A stretch of 64,000 nucleotides of DNA from the NCBI GenBank assembly GCA_943788635.1, contig CALSRA010000032.1, positions 1 through 64,000 on the forward strand. Direction: 5' to 3'. Under the pieces are notes generated by a model. That model did not search any database and was not told the DNA's origin. It saw nothing but the letters and a program-made list of their open reading frames with translations. This DNA is from an uncultured Alphaproteobacteria bacterium (GTDB lineage: Bacteria; Pseudomonadota; Alphaproteobacteria; UBA8366; GCA-2717185). The translations under genes and the position numbers were made by a program. Below are positions 46,037 to 55,618 of the stretch, one piece after another (position 1 is the stretch's first letter; each line of letters opens with the position of its first letter).

Positions 46037-48114
46037 AAGCGTTCGAGCGTCTGTATGGTAGCAATCTCGAATGGCTTCTGGCACAGGCCAAGACAGGGTC
46101 GGCTGCAGCGGCAATCCGCCAGTTGCAGGCAACCGTCGATAGTCTATCTGACAGGGCGGGCGAATACGAGCATGCCGAATATCTGGGGGCATTGGCTTTC
46201 GCCCAATACATCGCAAAGGACCACAAGACCGCGCGACGGAATTTTGCCATGGCGATCCCGGTCATTCTGGAAGGACAGACCAGCAGCGGCACAGCCGTCA
46301 GAGACAAGGTCAAGAGCGTCCGTCAGCACCTTATCCTTTCCGCTTATATGAAAACCCTGCTGCATGCCGCTGAACAGGCCGCGTCCGAAAACGTTGCCAA
46401 TGAGGCGAAAGCAGAGCTTTTCCGCATCGCCAATGTCTCGCATCTCGGCCGCGTGCAACGGGCGGTAACGGCGGCGGCGGCCCGAAATGCAATCAGCGAT
46501 CCCGCACTGGCTGAACTGATGCGGCGCGAACAGGGTGCCTTGCAGGAATCCGAAACAATCCTCAATATGATTTCGAACCTGCAGCTCGCACGGTCAGACC
46601 AGGTTCGCAAAGAGAATATCGTTACCCTTCAGGCCAGGTTCTCCGCCCTCAGCAGGTCGCGGCGGACGATCATGCAGGAAATTTCACAACGCTTTCCCGC
46701 CTATGCCAACCTTATCAATCCGGGTCCAACAACGCTCGACGATGCCGTCACAGCCCTTCGTCCCGGAGAATCCATGATCGTCTTCCATGTTAGCGAGACC
46801 GGGACGCTCGTCTGGGCCATTCCAGAATCGGGAAAAGCTGCCTTTGCGCATCTGCCAATTCCGGAACGAAAGATCGCCGAGTGGGTGAACGGCCTTCGCG
46901 TTGCCCTGGACCCCGACGCCTCGACCCTTGGCGAAATTCCCATATTCGATATGGCATTGAGCCATCAGGTATTCCGCAGTCTGCTGGCACCGGTCCAGGC
47001 CGGCTGGAAGAATGCGGAACGAATACTCTTGATCCCGCATGGCGCGTTGGGCCAGTTGCCGTTCGGGCTGCTGGTCACGGCGCCGTATGAACGACCAGAA
47101 CCCGCTGACGGTTCGGTCCTGTTCAGCAGTTACAAGGGTGTTCCCTGGTTTATTCGTCAGGCGTCCATCGCGCGCTACCCGTCCGTAAACGCGCTGTTGG
47201 CATTACGGAACGCCCCCGCGCAACAGCAGCTTGGCAGCCCGATGGCCGGTTTTGCGGATCCGCAATTCCAGGTGAATGACGGTCGCAGCAAAGATATGAA
47301 AACCACGACAACGCCGGCGCAGGTGGCGTCTCGCGGTGTATCGAAAGCAGGCGCCCGCGCGACGACTTTCCGCCGTCGCAGCGTCCCCGATACTCGTGAG
47401 CGCACCAGCGCGAAGCTGGCGGCGCTCCCAAGGCTGCCGGATACGTCGGAAGAGGTCAAAGGCATCGCCCGCGCCTTGAACGCAAACTTCGAACAATCTG
47501 TTTTCACCGGCATTCAGGCAAACGAACAGACCGTTAAGACGATGACACTGACCGACCGGCGGGTAATTGTGTTCGCAACACATGGCCTGATACCGGGTGA
47601 CCTGGACGGGCTGACCCAGCCAGCACTAGCACTGACGGCACCAGCGATCGCGAATATCGAAGGCGACGGGCTGCTGACCATGAGCGAAATCCTGAATCTC
47701 AAGCTCAACGCCGACTGGGTGATTCTGTCGGCCTGCAATACTGGCGCCGCGGAAGGAGCTGGCGCAGAAGCGATCTCGGGATTGGGCCGGGCGTTCTTTT
47801 ATGCTGGGGCCCGTGCGCTTCTGGTCAGCAACTGGCCCGTGGAAACAACATCCGCGACAAAGCTGACAACAACGCTGTTCGAGATTCAGCAAGGCACCTC
47901 AAAGCCCTCGAGGGCGGAATCGCTGCGCCAGACGATGCTCACCCTGATCGATGATGGCGGATACAGGAATAGCGCTGGTGACATGATCTTCAGCTATGCC
48001 CATCCGCTATTCTGGGCGCCGTTTACGCTGGTTGGAGATGGCGGGCAGAAGCACCATATCAACTGAAATCATGGCGCGGGATCAGTAACCCGCCACAACA
48101 GTGGAGACGCGAAA

Positions 48115-49029
48115 TTGGACCGCCGTCGGTTTTTGCATTTTATCGGGGTGACGGGGACAGCGATGACCGTCTTCTCCGGTGGCATTGCCGCCGCCCCCTT
48201 ACCGCTGCACACCCGCCGGATCCCGAAGAGCGGCGAAGCCATCCCGATCATCGGCATGGGGTCATGGATCACGATGAATGTCGGCAATAATGCGGCGCTG
48301 CGGGCGGATCGACTGAAAGTGGTGCAGGCTTTCTTCGACCAGGGCGGGCGGATGATCGATTCCTCGCCCATGTATGGTTCGTCGGAAGAAGTCATCGGCT
48401 GGTGCATGGCGCATGTCACCGACCCTACCCCATTGTTTGCCACCACAAAGGTCTGGACCCCGACACAATGGATCGGCGTGCGGCAGATGGAAGATTCGTT
48501 CCGGTTATGGGGCGTCGACCGTTTCGACCTGATGCAGGTGCATAATCTGCTGGACTGGGAAGCGCATCTGGAAACGCTGCTGGAATGGAAGGCAGCGGGC
48601 CGGGTGCGCCACATCGGCATTACCACATCGCATGGCCGCCGCCATGACGAGTTGATGGAAATCATGGCGTCGCAGCCGATTGATTTCGTGCAGTTCACCT
48701 ATAACCTGCTCGACCGTGACGCCGAACAGCGGCTGTTGCCCCTGGCGGCGGAGCGCGATATCGCCGTCATTATCAATCGCCCGTTCCAGCGCGGTGGCCT
48801 GTTTGACCATACCGACGGACACCCCCTGCCCGGCTGGGCCGCGGAATTCGATGCAACCACCTGGGCGCAGTTCTTTTTGAAATTCGTCGTGTCCCATCCC
48901 GCCGTAACCTGCGCCATTCCCGCCACCAGCCGGGTCGACCACCTGCTGGAAAACATGGACGCGGGACGGGGCCGGCTGCCGCACGGGGAAATGCGCCAGC
49001 GCATGATCCGGCATATCGAAAGCCTGTAA
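48115..49029 (+). CDS. Aldo/keto reductase with Tat-like signal
   Basis: A 304-aa protein. The N-terminus MDRRRFLHFIGVTGTAMTVFSGGIAAAP looks like a twin-arginine signal (RRRFLHF) with an AAAP cleavage region, so a periplasmic location is likely. The AKR barrel follows with catalytic D and Y in MIDSSPMYGSSEEVIG, K in FATTKVW and H in MQVHNLLDW. The TTG start at 48115 has GGAG nine bases before it. A folded NADPH-using AKR exported by Tat is unusual but known. It lies 48 bp after the CHAT gene and just before a DUF6064 membrane protein. Confidence 0.88.
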   Translation: MDRRRFLHFIGVTGTAMTVFSGGIAAAPLPLHTRRIPKSGEAIPIIGMGSWITMNVGNNAALRADRLKVVQAFFDQGGRMIDSSPMYGSSEEVIGWCMAHVTDPTPLFATTKVWTPTQWIGVRQMEDSFRLWGVDRFDLMQVHNLLDWEAHLETLLEWKAAGRVRHIGITTSHGRRHDELMEIMASQPIDFVQFTYNLLDRDAEQRLLPLAAERDIAVIINRPFQRGGLFDHTDGHPLPGWAAEFDATTWAQFFLKFVVSHPAVTCAIPATSRVDHLLENMDAGRGRLPHGEMRQRMIRHIESL

Positions 49030-49032
49030 CCG

Positions 49033-49668
49033 ATGATCCCGTTTTCAAAAGATGTTTTCCTTGGCGTGGTCGAACACTACGCCGCCATGCTCTGGCCCGC
49101 CCAGATCGTCGCCTTCCTGCTGGGTTGCGCGATCGTTGATATGATCCGCCGCCCGCGCGTCAACAGCGATCGGCTCGTCTGCGGGTTGCTGGCCGCGGGA
49201 TGGTTCTGGATCGGCAGCATCTACTATGGCGAACATATCGCGGGGCTGAGCTGGGCCGCGTGGATTTCCGCCGCCGCCTTCACGGTGCAAGGCGTATTGC
49301 TGCTCGTGCTCGGCACCGTCCGCAACAGCATCTCCCTGCGCTACGAACGCAATGCAATGGCCAATTGCGGGCTGGGATTCATGCTGTTCGCGCTGTTCGG
49401 CTATCCCGCGATAGCCGCTGCCAACGGTATTCCGCTGACGGCGGCCCCGGTTTTCGGCTTCGCGCCGGACCCGACAATCCTGCTCACGTTCGGCGCATTG
49501 CTGATTGCCAAAGGGCGGATGTCCCTGATCCTGTTCGTCATACCCCTGGGCTGCGCCGCTGCAAACGGCGTTTCCGCCTGGCTGATCGGGCTGCCCGCCG
49601 ACTACATCATGTTACCGGCCGCCATTGGCGCGCTTGCCCTGATGGTCAAGAAAACCCGTTCATCCTGA
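49033..49668 (+). CDS. DUF6064 family membrane protein
   Basis: A 211-aa integral membrane protein with six or seven predicted helices. The opening MIPFSKDVFLGVVEHYAAMLWPAQIVAFLLG matches the DUF6064 family (Phe/Tyr-rich start, then WPAQI). Function unknown. It begins three bases after the aldo/keto reductase stop, so it is in that operon, and it overlaps the end of the convergent DUF1835-like gene by nine bases. Confidence 0.82.
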   Translation: MIPFSKDVFLGVVEHYAAMLWPAQIVAFLLGCAIVDMIRRPRVNSDRLVCGLLAAGWFWIGSIYYGEHIAGLSWAAWISAAAFTVQGVLLLVLGTVRNSISLRYERNAMANCGLGFMLFALFGYPAIAAANGIPLTAAPVFGFAPDPTILLTFGALLIAKGRMSLILFVIPLGCAAANGVSAWLIGLPADYIMLPAAIGALALMVKKTRSS

Positions 49669-50627
49669 AACCGGTTGGCTAGCCACCGCATCCCATCGCC
49701 AGCAGGGCTCACCGGCCCTGATCGGGATTCCGCCAAGCCATCGTTCCGGCGGCATCAGCGACAGGAAATCACATCGCCCGGCCAGCACATCAAGACCGGT
49801 ATCATTGATCGCCAGCGCCCAGTGTGCCCAGCCCGATTCCCCGGATTCGACATCGAAGACCGGTTTATCGGCATGCATCATCGATCGCAGGATATGAAGA
49901 AACATTGTATCGCCAAGCCAGGGTAACGGCTCGCGCACCATCATCAGTTCATGAAAGACCTGTCCAGCGGTCCGGGCGCCATCGCGCAGGATTTCGAGAA
50001 TCAGCCGTTCGGTCAGGCTGAGCCCATCCACCATCCCCGGCAGTTCCATCAAATGCCGCCGCACCGCGCCGGCCATATAGGGCAACGCTGCGCATCCATC
50101 CTGCACCAGCACCTGCAATGCGCCAGGCTCCGGCGCGCGCAGCGCCGCCCAAACCCGGCGACCCAGGTCAAGCTGCACGTCAGTCACCGGGGTCCGGGTT
50201 TCCCGCAGTGCGCGCAGGGCCTCGGGCGGCAATTGCCCCAACCCCAGGAATCGGTCGATGCCCGGATAACGATCGGTCGTCACCATTTCCAGCACGGCGG
50301 GCGTCTGGCTTTCCGCGAAATGCGCCAGCACGCGGGCGAGAATCAACTGGTCATAAGTATCGTGTTCGAACCACAACACAACCCGCGCATAATCGCAGGC
50401 CGCCGATTCCAGGCCATCCGCCTCCGCCGCGAGCTTCGCTGTTACCGCATCCAGTGCGACATCGTAGGATTCATTCAAAACCGGGCGCGCAGGGACAGCA
50501 AATCACCGGCCTCCGGCACAGGCCCCTGACAGACGGGATCGGAATATTCAAGGAAACCGCCACCGAACCCGCCCACCGACAGCGTCTTCCGGATATCCGA
50601 CCCACAGCGCAGGTGTAGCGTCGCCAT
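49660..50627 (-). CDS. DUF1835-family protein, frameshifted
   Basis: About 322 aa when both frames are joined. The N-terminal DUF1835 signature ATLHLRCGSDIRKTL and SDPVCQGPVP lies upstream, ending RARF; the rest (NESYDVALDAVTAK to AVASQPVSG) is in another frame from about 50478. Adding one T to the run on the coding strand (plus-strand AAAA at 50477-50480) joins them as RARFLNESYD. The second half has VLWFEHDTYDQLIL, typical of the family. Function unknown. ATG 50627 matches the family start; a GTG at 50687 overlapping the stop of the Anbu gene would also be in frame and suggests translational coupling. Confidence 0.82.
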
Positions 50628-50683
50628 ATCCGCATCTGGTGCGGGGCCGGGATCGGGCTTTCGATCCGCACGGGTCATCGCGA

Positions 50684-51421
50684 TCACATCATGCCGGCAT
50701 CGGGCGGGTTGGGAATCGAATTGATGACCTGCATCAGGCCTTCGCTGTACCGCGTGCGCAGATCAACCCAGTACGGGTCATCGCGCCGATACTTGCAGAC
50801 ATTGTCCGCGACGAAGCTGTCCGCCTTGTAACGGATCAGGTCAATCGGCCCTTCGACGGACAGGTTGCTTCGGATCGTGGCATCGAAAGAAATCAATGCC
50901 AGCTTCGCGGCCGCATCCAGCGTGGTTTCATCAACCACCGCGCGGTCCAGAATCGGCTTGCCGTATTTGGTTTCACCAATCTGCAACAATTGCGCCCGGG
51001 CCGATGCCTCGACGAAATTACCGGCGGAATAGATCTGGAACAGCCGGTGCGATTCACCCGTGATCTGTCCACCGACCAGGAAGGATGCGTTCGGGTCGCC
51101 ATGCAGGCGGACATGCTCCCCGTCATGCTGCAGCACCTCGCGCAGCTTGCCGCCGACAATTCGCGCGGCGTCGAACATCGTTTTTGCCGCGAAAAGATCA
51201 TGGCCCTCGACATCGCTGCGCAGGCTTTGCCGTAACAAAGTGACGACTGATTGCGTCGTCCCCAGGTTCCCGGCGGACAGCACCGTGATCACCCGCTCGC
51301 CCGGGTTCACGAAATTCGCCATTTTCCGGACTTTGGCGATCTGGTCAACGCCAGCATTCGTGCGCGAATCCGATGCCATGACCAGCCCGTCATCCAGAAA
51401 CATGCCCAGACAATATGTCAT
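50684..51421 (-). CDS. Anbu-type proteasome homologue (Ntn hydrolase)
   Basis: A 245-aa predicted protease of the Anbu (ancestral beta-subunit, COG3484) family. It starts MTYCLGMFLDDGLVMASDSRTNAGVDQIAKVRKM, so the mature N-terminal Thr would be residue 2. Other family blocks are ITVLSAGNLGTTQSV, FLVGGQI and PILDRAV. ATG 51421 is chosen because the nucleophile Thr must follow it. Anbu genes are normally in operons with a transglutaminase, alpha-E protein and ATP-grasp enzyme; here the neighbour is a DUF1835 gene overlapping its stop, and the only transglutaminase-like gene seen is 36 kb away. It assembles into ring or spiral particles (family knowledge). Confidence 0.9.
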   Translation of the reverse strand: MTYCLGMFLDDGLVMASDSRTNAGVDQIAKVRKMANFVNPGERVITVLSAGNLGTTQSVVTLLRQSLRSDVEGHDLFAAKTMFDAARIVGGKLREVLQHDGEHVRLHGDPNASFLVGGQITGESHRLFQIYSAGNFVEASARAQLLQIGETKYGKPILDRAVVDETTLDAAAKLALISFDATIRSNLSVEGPIDLIRYKADSFVADNVCKYRRDDPYWVDLRTRYSEGLMQVINSIPNPPDAGMM

Positions 51422-51558
51422 TTTGTTTCCCCAAAAAGACCGCGCCACCGGCGCAATGCCAGCGCGCGAAATGAATTTCATACGACCGGAATGCGGCGTA
51501 CAAGCGAATTATTAGTACATTGTGTATTAATTATTCCTGACATGATTGGGAGAATACC

Positions 51559-52503
51559 TTGAGCCGCAAACCGAACCCGGATATCAACCTGTCGGAGATC
51601 GTCGCCGTCGTCCGGCAGGAAATGGAAGAGCATATCGGCAAGGGCAAGGTGGCCAATTACATCCCCGCCCTCTCGCGCGTCGATCCGCGCAAATTCGGCA
51701 TCGCCATCACCACCTGCGATGGGCAGACTGTTACGTCGGGTGATGCAGAAGAACCGTTTTCCATTCAGAGTGTCTCCAAGGTATTCGCCCTGACCATTGC
51801 GCTGGAACGGGTCGGCGAGGCGCTGTGGAGCCGGGTCGGCCGGGAGCCGTCCGGATCGGCCTTCAACTCCATAATCCAGCTCGAACATGAACACGGCATT
51901 CCCCGCAATCCGCTGATCAATCCGGGCGCCATTGTCGTTGCCGACGTGATCCTGAATGAACGTGATCCAAAACTCGCAATCACCAAAATTCTCGAATTCC
52001 TGCGCACGCGGGCCGATGACAGCTCGATCCAGATCGATATGGAAGTCGCGCAATCGGAAGCCGATACCGGCCACCGGAACACCGCCATGGCCTATTTCAT
52101 GCGGTCGTTCGGGAATTTGAACGGCCCGGTCTATGACGTGCTGTCGGCGTATTTTCACCAATGCGCCATCACGATGAACTGCGTGCAACTGGCCCGCGCC
52201 GGGCTGTACCTGGCCAGCAGCGGGACCGACCCGATCAGCGGCGAGCGCGTGGTCAGCGAAGCGCGGGCCCGGCGTATCAATGCGGTGATGATGACCTGCG
52301 GCCATTACGATGCTTCCGGCGATTTCGCCTTCCATGTCGGTCTGCCGGGCAAGAGCGGCGTCGGTGGCGGCATTCTGTGCATCGCCCCGCAAACAGCATC
52401 CATCGCGGTGTGGTCGCCGGGACTCAATGCGGTTGGCAACTCGCTGGTCGGCTCGCTGGCGCTGGAGCGGTTGGCGCAACTGACGGGGTGGTCCGTATTC
52501 TGA
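51559..52503 (+). CDS. glsA: Glutaminase (GlsA)
   Basis: A 314-aa serine-type glutaminase that converts glutamine to glutamate and ammonia. The SxxK catalytic pair is S71-K74 in [12 protein letters not shown]; other family blocks are [26 protein letters not shown] and [14 protein letters not shown]. The TTG start at 51559 follows GGGAG and gives the family N-terminus. It is divergent from the Anbu gene, with a 137-bp region between. Length is typical. Often linked to acid tolerance or nitrogen recycling. Confidence 0.95.
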   Translation: MSRKPNPDINLSEIVAVVRQEMEEHIGKGKVANYIPALSRVDPRKFGIAITTCDGQTVTSGDAEEPFSIQSVSKVFALTIALERVGEALWSRVGREPSGSAFNSIIQLEHEHGIPRNPLINPGAIVVADVILNERDPKLAITKILEFLRTRADDSSIQIDMEVAQSEADTGHRNTAMAYFMRSFGNLNGPVYDVLSAYFHQCAITMNCVQLARAGLYLASSGTDPISGERVVSEARARRINAVMMTCGHYDASGDFAFHVGLPGKSGVGGGILCIAPQTASIAVWSPGLNAVGNSLVGSLALERLAQLTGWSVF

Positions 52504-52562
52504 AGCGGCGGTAAAGTCAGGCATGACAACCGACCGTCATGCGAATGAACAGGAGATCGCCC

Positions 52563-53021
52563 ATGACCACAAACCCCACGGCCACGAAGCCCGCGACCGC
52601 CGGAAGTGAATCGCATCACGCACCGGAATTCAGGCACCCTGACGATATGGACTGGGAAATGGGCCGGTTCAAGAACCGCACGAAGTTCCTGTTCCACCCG
52701 TCAGACGAAAACCCGACGCGGCCGAATGCCGGGTTCCTGCATTACGAGCCGGGCGCCGGGTTCCCCTTCCACAAGCATGACTTTGCGCAGATCTGGTACA
52801 TCATTGACGGCACCTTCCGCATGGGGGACCGGACCTATGGCCCGGGCACGATGGTCTGTATGGACGATCCGCATTACGAAGACGAAATGCATACCGATAC
52901 CGGCGGTACGGTGCTGTTTGTCCAGTATCCCGGTCCCAATACCGGCGCGCGCCCGCTCTATGAGGGACGCATGAATCTGGCCCGCCCCGAAACAGCCGAC
53001 GAGCACGACCTGGACCATTAA
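52563..53021 (+). CDS. Cupin-domain protein (DDMDWE type), paralogue
   Basis: A 152-aa cupin closely related to the protein at 37181-37609. It opens EFRHPDDMDWEMGRFK, has motif 1 KHDFAQIWYIIDGTFRMGD and motif 2 GPGTMVCMDDPHYED, and ends with FVQYPGPNTGARPLYEGR. AGGAGATCGCC precedes ATG 52563. It follows the glutaminase gene by 59 bp. Motif 1 has one His fewer than the paralogue (FPFHKHDF against HPRHRHDF), so the metal site may differ. Function unknown. Confidence 0.87.
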   Translation: MTTNPTATKPATAGSESHHAPEFRHPDDMDWEMGRFKNRTKFLFHPSDENPTRPNAGFLHYEPGAGFPFHKHDFAQIWYIIDGTFRMGDRTYGPGTMVCMDDPHYEDEMHTDTGGTVLFVQYPGPNTGARPLYEGRMNLARPETADEHDLDH

Positions 53022-53129
53022 GCCGTCCGGATGCCGCCGGCGGATGCGACGAATTGGCGAAGTGGCACGGTTGATGGCCATGCCTAGAATGCGCGCCCGT
53101 TGCCGACGCCCGACCGACAGGAGTACTGC

Positions 53130-54578
53130 GTGACCACTGCCACACCGCCGTCCGGCGGCAATTCCGCCCCGCGCGCATCCTTCGTCGATGCCCTGCGCAG
53201 CGGCGGCATCCCACTGCTGATCATCGGCCTTGTCGCGCTGTTGATCGCAGTCGAATACATGCCATTGCCGGAAGGCGTCAGCCCGGACATCGTGCGCACC
53301 GGCATTCTGGTCGTGTTCACCATTGCGTGCTGGGCCATGAGCCTGCTGCCCGAACCGCTGACGACGCTGCTGTTCTTCCTCTGCGCCATGCTGTTCCATA
53401 TCGCGGCGCCGACGACTGTCTTCGCCGGTTTCGCCACGCCGACCTGGTGGCTGGTGCTGGGCGGCACCATTGTCGGCATCGCCATCCGTACCACCGGCCT
53501 TGGCCCGCGGCTGGGGCGGTTTTTTTTCGGCCGGGCGAACGGGGGCTACAACTATTTCATCGCCATGATCGTGTTCGCCTCGGTCAGCCTTGCCTTCCTG
53601 ATGCCGTCGACCATGGGCCGCGTCCTGCTGCTGGTCCCTATCGTGATGGGACTGGCCGACCGGCTGGGTTTCACGGCGGGACGCGTCGGCCGTACGGGTA
53701 TGATTATGGCGACGGCGGCGGGCAGCTATCTGCCTTCGACCGCCATCCTGCCGGCCAATGTGCCGAACACGGTGCTGATGGGTGCCGCTGACACCCTGTA
53801 CGGGATAAAGCTGCAATACGGATCCTATTTCCTGCTGCATTTCCCGGTTCTGGGGCTGATCAAGGGCGCCTTGCTGATCTGGCTGATCTGCCGCCTGTTC
53901 CCGGACACGGCGGAATCACAGCCCGCAACCGACAGCAGCCCGGGACGATTGTCATCCGGCGAAGGGCTGCTCGTCTTCCTGCTGGCGCTGATGCTGTCGC
54001 TCTTCGCGACCGATTTCTGGCATGGCATTTCACCGGCATGGGTCTGCCTGGGCGCGGGGCTGATCTGCCTGCTGCCGCAGACCGGGCTGGTATCGTCCAA
54101 GGAATTACAGCAGGGCCTCGCCATCGGGCCACTATTCTACGTTGCCGGATTCCTCAGCCTCAGCGCCGTGATCGCGCAAAGCGGCCTTGGCGGCTGGGCC
54201 GGGGGCGCGCTGCTCGATCTCGTCGGGATGACGCCGGATGATCCGCTTGGCAACATTCCGCTGGTCGCCGCGATCTATGCCGGGATCGGGTTGCTGACCA
54301 CCCTGCCCGGACTGCCCGCCGTGCTGACCCCGCTGGCAAGTGAATTCTCGCAGGCCAGCGGGTTGTCCATCGAGACATTGCTGAAGCTGCAGGTTCCGGT
54401 CTTCGCCACCGTGTTCCTGCCCTACCAGTCGCCGCCGATGATGATCGCCATGCTGATGGGCGGGGCCAGCATGAAGGACGGGTTGAAGCTGTGCCTCATC
54501 CTCACCGCCATCACAATCGCCGTCATCCTGCCGCTCGATTTCGCCTGGTGGTGGCTGCTGGGTGAGTTCGACGCCTGA
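53130..54578 (+). CDS. SLC13/DASS-family anion symporter
   Basis: A 482-aa inner-membrane transporter with about twelve helices. The re-entrant-loop SNT-like regions appear as LMPSTMGRVLLLVPIVMGLADR and AGSYLPSTAILPANVPNTVLMG, and the second half has FLPYQSPPMMIAMLMGG. The family imports dicarboxylates, sulfate or other anions with sodium. GTG 53130 has CAGGAG seven bases upstream and is preferred over the start at 53100. It may take up the substrate handled by the adjacent cupin. Confidence 0.9.
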   Translation: MTTATPPSGGNSAPRASFVDALRSGGIPLLIIGLVALLIAVEYMPLPEGVSPDIVRTGILVVFTIACWAMSLLPEPLTTLLFFLCAMLFHIAAPTTVFAGFATPTWWLVLGGTIVGIAIRTTGLGPRLGRFFFGRANGGYNYFIAMIVFASVSLAFLMPSTMGRVLLLVPIVMGLADRLGFTAGRVGRTGMIMATAAGSYLPSTAILPANVPNTVLMGAADTLYGIKLQYGSYFLLHFPVLGLIKGALLIWLICRLFPDTAESQPATDSSPGRLSSGEGLLVFLLALMLSLFATDFWHGISPAWVCLGAGLICLLPQTGLVSSKELQQGLAIGPLFYVAGFLSLSAVIAQSGLGGWAGGALLDLVGMTPDDPLGNIPLVAAIYAGIGLLTTLPGLPAVLTPLASEFSQASGLSIETLLKLQVPVFATVFLPYQSPPMMIAMLMGGASMKDGLKLCLILTAITIAVILPLDFAWWWLLGEFDA

Positions 54579-54878
54579 GGGGTGCTCGATAGATCAACAG
54601 GCCCCTCCAAAACCGCGCACCAGCTTTGTTACGATTGGGCGTCTGGATATGTCGGTTTTTTTTACAATCGGCTGCCCACCACTCTAATTTCCATAACACC
54701 CATTATTGTCAGTCAGTTACAGAGACCGGTCGGCACCAGCCGCGAAACATCTGTCGGAATTCTTTACAGATCCTGAGACGGCGACCCGGCTACTTCCTTG
54801 AAAACACATTATTTTTTTCGCGGCAAGAAAATTGCCTCGATGCGACGGGGCATTAAGCAAGTTTGGAGTACTACAGGA
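54579..54878. other. Intergenic region upstream of the PEP-CTERM gene
   Basis: 300 bp without a recognisable gene. It is richer in A and T than its surroundings and contains a run of T (about 54656-54663) and TTATTTTTTTCG near 54810. A GTTTGGAGTACTACAGGA stretch supplies the ribosome-binding site of the next gene. Some in-frame codons lie upstream of the chosen start, but their residues do not look like a signal peptide. Confidence 0.5.
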
Positions 54879-55571
54879 ATGAGCAAAAATTTCACAAGCA
54901 ATCGATGGACCAACAGGATCCCGCGATGGGTCGCTTCATCAGGCTTGAAGGCTCTTGTCGGCGCGACAATGATTGCCATTGGGTCATCCGCAGCCACAGC
55001 CGGTCCGATCGGATTCAGTTATGCGATATCCGGTGATGTCAACGTTCCGACATTCGCCCTGACAAACCAGTCAGACACGGCGCAGATTACGGGATATACG
55101 CTGACAATCGGCGATACCGCGTTCAATTTCGACGGCGTCAACAACAGCAGCCAAGGATATACGACCGGGTCGGGCAGTTTCACCCTCAATTTCCCCGATA
55201 CGAACCTGTCCGGCGGTATCCGTTCAGACCTGGTCTCGTATGCATTCACCGGGTTCGACCCGACCGAGGTGTTTTCACACGACGCCGATGTCGATCCGGA
55301 TAATTCGGACGTCGCGATCGATTTCCGCGATGTCCTGTTCAATAATGGCAGCGCGGACAATGCTGTTCTGACCGTCAGCTTCCTGGATGCTGGAATTGCG
55401 GGCGACCTGTCGCTGGTATTCGACGACGGCCCGGAGCTGTCAAGCTACCTTTTAACAGCGAGTGGTAGTATCGGCGATACCCCGGTTCCCGAGCCAGGCA
55501 TGCTGGCGCTGTTCGGCATCGGCTTTGCCGGGCTGGGCGCGATGGCCCGCCGTCGGGCAAAACGCGCCTGA
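54879..55571 (+). CDS. PEP-CTERM sorting domain protein
   Basis: A 230-aa exported protein. A signal region (LKALVGATMIAIGSSAATAG) is followed by a beta-rich, Asp/Asn/Ser/Gly-rich domain and then the sorting signal: PVPEPGMLALFGIG, a hydrophobic helix and the basic end RRRAKRA. Such tails are recognised and cut by an exosortase (EpsH/XrtA family), and the proteins are usually part of biofilm or exopolysaccharide layers. No exosortase is in the window. ATG 54879 is chosen for signal placement. An inverted repeat follows the stop. Confidence 0.9.
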   Translation: MSKNFTSNRWTNRIPRWVASSGLKALVGATMIAIGSSAATAGPIGFSYAISGDVNVPTFALTNQSDTAQITGYTLTIGDTAFNFDGVNNSSQGYTTGSGSFTLNFPDTNLSGGIRSDLVSYAFTGFDPTEVFSHDADVDPDNSDVAIDFRDVLFNNGSADNAVLTVSFLDAGIAGDLSLVFDDGPELSSYLLTASGSIGDTPVPEPGMLALFGIGFAGLGAMARRRAKRA

Positions 55572-55588
55572 CACCCTGAATACGGAGC

Positions 55589-55616
55589 GCGGGGTGCGTT
55601 GTAACGCGCACCCCGC
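55589..55616. terminator. Inverted repeat between convergent genes
   Basis: GCGGGGTGCG (55589-55598) pairs with CGCACCCCGC (55607-55616) over an eight-base loop. It lies 17 bases after the PEP-CTERM stop and just before the stop of the opposing LLM gene. No T run follows on either strand, so termination is plausible but not certain. Confidence 0.5.
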
Positions 55617-55618
55617 CG

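Larger units (their letters stand above)
43923..48066 (+). pseudogene. CHAT-domain TPR lipoprotein, broken by IS5 copy 2 and an 8-bp duplication
   Basis: The 5' part (43923-44718) encodes a lipoprotein signal (RRILLVSLLAAVGLALPGC) and helical TPR-like repeats. IS5 copy 2 follows. The 3' part (45654-48066) continues the repeats and ends in a CHAT protease domain with the catalytic His in VFATHGLIPG and Cys in VILSACNTGAAEG. Removing the IS with one TAA joins ISL-SELQSK in frame. A second break at 46021-46036 is a tandem duplication of CGAGCCGG; dropping one copy gives RLDGEPEAFERLYG. The restored protein has 1066 aa. CHAT proteins are caspase-like peptidases; a lipid-anchored one would act at the cell envelope. 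Confidence 0.88.

Noticed and set aside
52701..53840. Minus-strand frame of about 379 codons opposite the cupin and DASS genes
   Set aside because: Low-complexity Arg/Gln/Asp translation with no family; the plus-strand genes are clear.
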